A stretch of DNA of 64,000 nt from Saccharothrix obliqua (lineage in GTDB: Bacteria > Actinomycetota > Actinomycetes > Mycobacteriales > Pseudonocardiaceae), in contig NZ_JAHXGQ010000008.1 in NCBI RefSeq assembly GCF_019375475.1, forward strand, positions 1-64,000. The letters are read 5' to 3'. Under the pieces are notes generated by a model. The model was not told where the DNA came from, did no database searches, and worked only from the letters and a program-made list of their open reading frames with translations. Position 1 is the stretch's first letter, and each line of letters opens with the position of its first letter. Below are positions 60,656-64,000 of the stretch, in pieces. A program made the position numbers and the translations under genes.

Positions 60656-61382
60656 CGGTGCTCCGGGGAGAACGGTCGGGGGCGACCCCGAGTGCGGCCA
60701 GGTAGTCCTTGCGGTGGGTGATCACGGCCCGGTCGTCGCGGTCGCGCGGCCGGGGCACGTCGATCCGCCGGTCGAGGGCGAAACCGCCGTCCCGCAACAC
60801 GATCGCGCGGTCGGCCAGCAGCAGCGCCTCGTCCACGTCGTGCGTCACCAGCAGCACGGCCGGCCCGTGGCGGGCGCACAGCTCGGCGACGAGTTCCTGC
60901 ATCTGCAACCTGGTCAGCGCGTCCAGGGCGGCGAACGGTTCGTCCAGCAGCAGCAGTTCCGGCTGCCGGACCAGGGCGCGGGCGAGCGCGACCCGCTGCG
61001 CCTCGCCGCCGGACAGCGTGGCGGGCCAGCTGCGTGCCTTGTCCGCCAACCCGACCTCGGCCAGGGCGGCGAGGCCCGGCGCGCGGGCGGCTTTGCCGCG
61101 TTGGCCGATCGTGACGTTGGCCAGCACCCGCCGCGCCTGCACCAGGCGTGGTTCCTGGTACACGACGGTGCGGACGCGTGGCACCAGCACGGTGCCCGCG
61201 TCGGGGCGGTGCAGCCCGGACAGCAGCCGCAGCAACGTGGTCTTGCCCGTGCCGCTCGGTCCGAGCAGCGCGACGAACTCGCCCGGTGCGATGTCCAGGT
61301 CGACCCCGTCGAGCACCTGCTTGGACCCGAAAGCCTTGCGGACGCCGCGCAACCGGACCACCGCGTCGACAGCGCCGCTCAT
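60636..61382 (-). CDS. Sulfonate-type ABC transporter ATPase (SsuB-like)
   Basis: 248 residues. Walker A GPSGTGKTTLL, Q-loop VVYQEPRLV, signature LSGGEAQRVALARALVRQPELLLLDEPF with Walker B, and the switch His in THDVDEAL. ATG 61382 overlaps the permease stop (ATGA), and the gene end overlaps the DszB-like gene by 20 bp. It powers import with the next two gene products. Confidence 0.93.
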   Translation of the reverse strand: MSGAVDAVVRLRGVRKAFGSKQVLDGVDLDIAPGEFVALLGPSGTGKTTLLRLLSGLHRPDAGTVLVPRVRTVVYQEPRLVQARRVLANVTIGQRGKAARAPGLAALAEVGLADKARSWPATLSGGEAQRVALARALVRQPELLLLDEPFAALDALTRLQMQELVAELCARHGPAVLLVTHDVDEALLLADRAIVLRDGGFALDRRIDVPRPRDRDDRAVITHRKDYLAALGVAPDRSPRSTDEHVNA

Positions 61383-62224
61383 CCGCTCGCCGTCCCGTGC
61401 CGCCGCCACGGCATGGCGGTCCGCTCGACCAACCTGATCACCAGGTCCACCCCGATCCCGATCAACGCGTAGATGACGATGCACAGCACCATGTAGTCGT
61501 TGCGGTAATACTGCTGGGCGAGGGTGACCAGGTAGCCGATCCCCTCCGTGGCGCCGACCTGCTCGGCCGCGATCAGGCCGACCAGGCTGATGCCGAGGCA
61601 GATCCGCAACGCCATCAGGATGTTCGGCAGCGCGCTGGGCAGGATCACGCCGATCGCCAACCGGAAGCCGCGCAACCCGAACCCGCGGGCGGCCTCGACC
61701 ACCTTGCGGTCCACCGAGCGCACGCCCAGGTAGGTGTAGGCGTACATCGGCGAAGCCGACGACACCGCGATCAACGCCACCTTGAACGCCTCGTCCACGC
61801 CGAACCACGAGATGAACAGCGGCACCAGCGCCAGGAACGGCACCACCCGGATGATCTGCACGGTGGCGTCCACCAGTTCCTCGCCCAGCCTGGTCAGACC
61901 GCTGACGAGGCCGAGGACGAGGGCGATGCCGACCCCGATGCCCACGCCCAGCCCGGCCCGCTGGAACGACGCCAGCCCGTAGTCCCACAGCTGCCCGGTT
62001 TCCACCAGCTCGCCGAACGCCCGCACCACCTGGCCCGGCGACGCCAGCACCTCGGTCGACACCAGGTCGTGCGTGGTGGAGTACCACCAGGCCGCGAGGA
62101 GCAGTGCGGGCACGCTGACGCGCAACACCAGCGACAGCCACCGGTTGCGCGTTTCGACCCCGAGGAACGCGGGCGGTTCCAGCACGCGCGCCGGTGTCGC
62201 GGCGCGTTCGCGCGTGACGGTCAT
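61379..62224 (-). CDS. Sulfonate-type ABC transporter permease (SsuC-like)
   Basis: 281 residues with about six membrane segments (LVLRVSVPALLLAAWWYSTT; GVGIGVGIALVLGLVSGL; VVPFLALVPLFISWFG). The EAA loop is VVEAARGFGLRGFRLAIGVILPSALPN. Overlaps the binding-protein stop (ATGA) and the ATPase start (ATGA). Confidence 0.92.
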   Translation of the reverse strand: MTVTRERAATPARVLEPPAFLGVETRNRWLSLVLRVSVPALLLAAWWYSTTHDLVSTEVLASPGQVVRAFGELVETGQLWDYGLASFQRAGLGVGIGVGIALVLGLVSGLTRLGEELVDATVQIIRVVPFLALVPLFISWFGVDEAFKVALIAVSSASPMYAYTYLGVRSVDRKVVEAARGFGLRGFRLAIGVILPSALPNILMALRICLGISLVGLIAAEQVGATEGIGYLVTLAQQYYRNDYMVLCIVIYALIGIGVDLVIRLVERTAMPWRRHGTASG

Positions 62225-63228
62225 TTGCGGTCACCCCAGTCGTAGAACACCTTCTTCGGGTCCGCGGCGGTCGGCAGCACCCCGTTCTCGGTGAACACCG
62301 CGGACACGCCGGCCAACCGGACCTCGTCACCGGGTTGCGGCAGCCGCAGCACGTTGTCGTGGCGCGCGGTGGCGATGTTGTTGTCCAGTTGCAGGCCGCT
62401 CGCCGCCGCCGGGCCCTGCGTGGCGAAGACGTTCTGGAACTTCTCCGGCTCCGCCTTCTCCTGCTCGTCCAGTTCGGACAGCACGCGGAGCACGGCGCGG
62501 ACCACCTCCGGGGCGCGCTCCAGCAGGTCGGTGCGCGCCACGAACATGTTCATGTCGTCGGACGGCAGGTCCCGGCCGCGGAACACCACCCGCGCGCCCT
62601 TGGCCACCACCTGCGGGAACGCCCGCACGATGGCCACCCACGCGTCCACCTGCCCGGTCGCGAACGCCGAAGCGGCCTGGTCCTGTTGCAGGTAAACGCG
62701 TTGCACCTGGTCGGCCGGGACGCCCGCCTCCTTGAGCGCGAGCAGCAGCAGGTACTCGCCGCGCCCGGCCTTGTTCACCGCGACCCGCTTGCCGCGCAGG
62801 TCCGCGACCGACTTGATCGGGCTGTCCGGCGGCACGACCAGGCCGTCGCCCGCACCGGCGCGGGGGTCGGTCACGACGTCCTTCACCGCGACCACCCGGA
62901 TGTCGTCCGACGTCGCGAGGTAGCCCAGCGCGGGGGAGAACGCGCCCTCGACGAGGTTCACCGCGCCGGAGTGGATGGCGTCGGTGGTCGCGGTGAACGA
63001 CGCGTACGTGCCGCCCCACTCCACCTTGGCGTTCAGCGCGGCCAGCGGTCCGTCGAAACTGCCGTGCTTCTTGGCGTACGCGAGCGGTCCGTAGTTGCCG
63101 GGGTCGACCAGCTTGACCACCACAGGCCCGGACCCGGCGTCCGCCGGGCCGCCGCACGCGGCCAGCGCGGCGACGAGCACCGCGGCGGCGGCGGTCCGAA
63201 TGGTCCTGGAGTGCGCGAAAATACCCAT
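62221..63228 (-). CDS. Sulfonate-type ABC transporter substrate-binding lipoprotein (SsuA-like)
   Basis: 335 residues. Lipoprotein signal RTAAAAVLVAALAACGGP with lipobox LAAC. The mature part is an NMT1/SsuA fold (SAVNLVEGAFSPALGYLATS; SPIKSVADLRGKRVAVNKAGRGEYLLLLALKEAGV; QVDAWVAIVRAFPQVV). It captures the organosulfur solute outside the membrane. It is the first full-length gene after the cysteine leader open frame, 119 nt downstream, so the whole import/desulfurisation operon is probably under that leader. Confidence 0.92.
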   Translation of the reverse strand: MGIFAHSRTIRTAAAAVLVAALAACGGPADAGSGPVVVKLVDPGNYGPLAYAKKHGSFDGPLAALNAKVEWGGTYASFTATTDAIHSGAVNLVEGAFSPALGYLATSDDIRVVAVKDVVTDPRAGAGDGLVVPPDSPIKSVADLRGKRVAVNKAGRGEYLLLLALKEAGVPADQVQRVYLQQDQAASAFATGQVDAWVAIVRAFPQVVAKGARVVFRGRDLPSDDMNMFVARTDLLERAPEVVRAVLRVLSELDEQEKAEPEKFQNVFATQGPAAASGLQLDNNIATARHDNVLRLPQPGDEVRLAGVSAVFTENGVLPTAADPKKVFYDWGDRK

Positions 63229-63347
63229 GAGCGTGCCTGTTGCCCCTTATGTCGCAAGGAATCAGGTGCGGGAGGAGAGGTCGCCGAACAGCCGCGAACC
63301 CGGTGTCGGGTGCGGTCGGTCGGCCGGAGGTGGGTGAGCGGCGTCGC

Positions 63348-63425
63348 TCAGCGCGACGGACACAGCGCGCTGGCGACCCGGAGCAGGTCGACGTGCTGAC
63401 GGGTCGTCAGCCGGAGCAGCCTCAT
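63348..63425 (-). CDS. Cysteine-type leader peptide (upstream open reading frame)
   Basis: 25 residues, beginning MRLLRLTT, with the core RQHVDLLRVASALC and ending PSR. This R-x-HVDL-x-R-x-xSALC pattern matches the small leader peptides found before sulfur-metabolism operons in actinobacteria. The ATG lies about seven bases after the minus-10 box, so the message probably starts at the ATG itself and has no ribosome site. Ribosome progress at the Cys codon would report on cysteine supply and control the operon. No stop-proximal attenuator stem is obvious to the eye. Confidence 0.8.
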   Translation of the reverse strand: MRLLRLTTRQHVDLLRVASALCPSR

Positions 63426-63432
63426 GGCGGGA

Positions 63433-63462
63433 ACGCTAGGTACGCCACCCGGAGCGCGTCAA
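63433..63462 (-). promoter_or_regulatory. Promoter of the sulfur operon
   Basis: On the minus strand TTGACG (63462-63457), an 18-bp spacer, then TAGCGT (63438-63433), a good housekeeping-type promoter. The expected start point is at or next to the leader ATG at 63425. Confidence 0.7.
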
Positions 63463-63688
63463 CCGCGTCGCGCGCCTTCCCGCATCATGGAAATGCCTCT
63501 GACCAGGCAATATTCTTTCCATCCCGGTCGTGGTATTCCACATGGTGGCAACCGGCTGGTTCAGGGCGGATCTTCGCCGCACCTCGGCGGTCCACTCGGG
63601 ACGGTGGTCGGGTGCGGCAACCTGTGATCGGTAGGGGCCCGGCCGCCCGCACGATGTGGTCACCACACCAGCGGCTCGGGAGGGCACC
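63463..63688. other. Divergent intergenic region, AT-richer centre
   Basis: No gene seen. The stretch around 63,485-63,545 (ATGGAAATGCC; CAATATTCTTTCC; GTATTCCACATGG) is clearly less GC-rich than its surroundings and may hold operators or the promoter of the rightward gene. Confidence 0.45.
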
Positions 63689-64000
63689 GTGTTCAAGAAG
63701 TTTCGCGACCGGATCACCGCGGCGACGCAGGAGGCGACGACGCGGGCGGTGCAGGACTTCCAGCAGGAGGCGGCGCGGTTCCAGGAGGAGGCGGCGCGGC
63801 AGGGGCACCACATCGTGCCGCAGGTGCCGACGACCGCGATGGCGGCGCAGGCTTTCCAGACCATGCAGGCAGACCCCGGCATGGCCGCGTTCCTCGCGCT
63901 GCCCGCCGAGGAGCAGATGCGCCAGCAGCGCGAGGCCAACGCCTACGGGCAGGAACTCCGCCGGCTCCACGAAACCGGCCTGCCCGCGACGGCCGTCATC
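63689..64000 (+). CDS. Hypothetical helical protein, cut by the window end
   Basis: 104 codons, open to the last base. GTG 63689 has GGAGG five bases upstream. The start is strongly helical and Gln/Glu/Ala-rich (FRDRITAATQEATTRAVQDF; QQEAARFQEEAARQGHHI), suggesting a coiled coil. A less regular part with DPGMAAFLALPAEEQMRQQREA follows. No family recognised; no signal peptide in the visible part. Confidence 0.7.
   Translation, partial: MFKKFRDRITAATQEATTRAVQDFQQEAARFQEEAARQGHHIVPQVPTTAMAAQAFQTMQADPGMAAFLALPAEEQMRQQREANAYGQELRRLHETGLPATAVI

Overview
The window is about 64 kb of very GC-rich DNA (most genes use G or C at nearly every third codon position), with many GTG starts and many ATGA/GTGA stop-start overlaps. 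It carries SARP-type regulators, ABC sugar importers without their own ATPase, and a contractile injection system of the Streptomyces type. Together these point to a filamentous actinobacterium, probably of the Pseudonocardiales (Saccharothrix/Actinosynnema/Lentzea-like). That placement is inference. I saw no rRNA or tRNA gene, CRISPR array, transposase or integrase.

Left part (1-16.4 kb): the 5' end of a B12-dependent ribonucleotide reductase gene; a divergent HxlR regulator/MFS exporter pair; a basic amino-acid decarboxylase; a small secreted SH3-like protein convergent with a scramblase-like protein; an unusual cytochrome P450 divergent from a MarR regulator across a clear palindromic operator; a giant SARP-ATPase-LuxR regulator; two small coupled unknown genes running into a 61-bp tandem repeat; and a sugar import operon (binding lipoprotein, two permeases) ending in a family 1 glycosidase.

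Middle part (16.7-47.4 kb): a complete contractile injection system (CIS) locus. Its core (25.3-38.4 kb) encodes sheath, two tube proteins, a gp14-like protein, a small helical protein, a very repetitive 1036-residue protein, a LysM hub adaptor, a VgrG-like spike, PAAR tip, gp25 wedge, J-like and I-like baseplate proteins, and a zinc-ribbon/transmembrane/discoidin-like protein. An AAA+ ATPase, a Pvc16-type cap protein, a beta-propeller surface protein and a CARDB-like membrane protein lie upstream. No tail-fibre gene is visible, as expected for the cytoplasmic CIS class of actinobacteria. Two paralogous LuxR regulators with degenerate receiver domains bracket the locus. It is followed by an epimerase-like protein lacking its catalytic Tyr/Lys and by two overlapping giant SARP-ATPase regulators.

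Right part (48.1-64 kb): a LysR regulator, a cold-shock protein with a perfect terminator, a stand-alone ATP-dependent DNA ligase, an amidohydrolase, a WYL regulator divergent from an epoxide hydrolase, and an organosulfur operon read leftwards. The operon starts with a short open reading frame of the actinobacterial cysteine-leader type, apparently on leaderless mRNA. It continues with a sulfonate-type ABC importer, a DszB-like sulfinate desulfinase with an intact Cys-His-Arg triad, two flavin-dependent monooxygenases (one SsuD-like) and an IclR regulator. Beyond a 50-bp tandem repeat lies a solute-binding-type protein without signal peptide. The likely task is to import an organosulfur compound and release its sulfur as sulfite under cysteine limitation.
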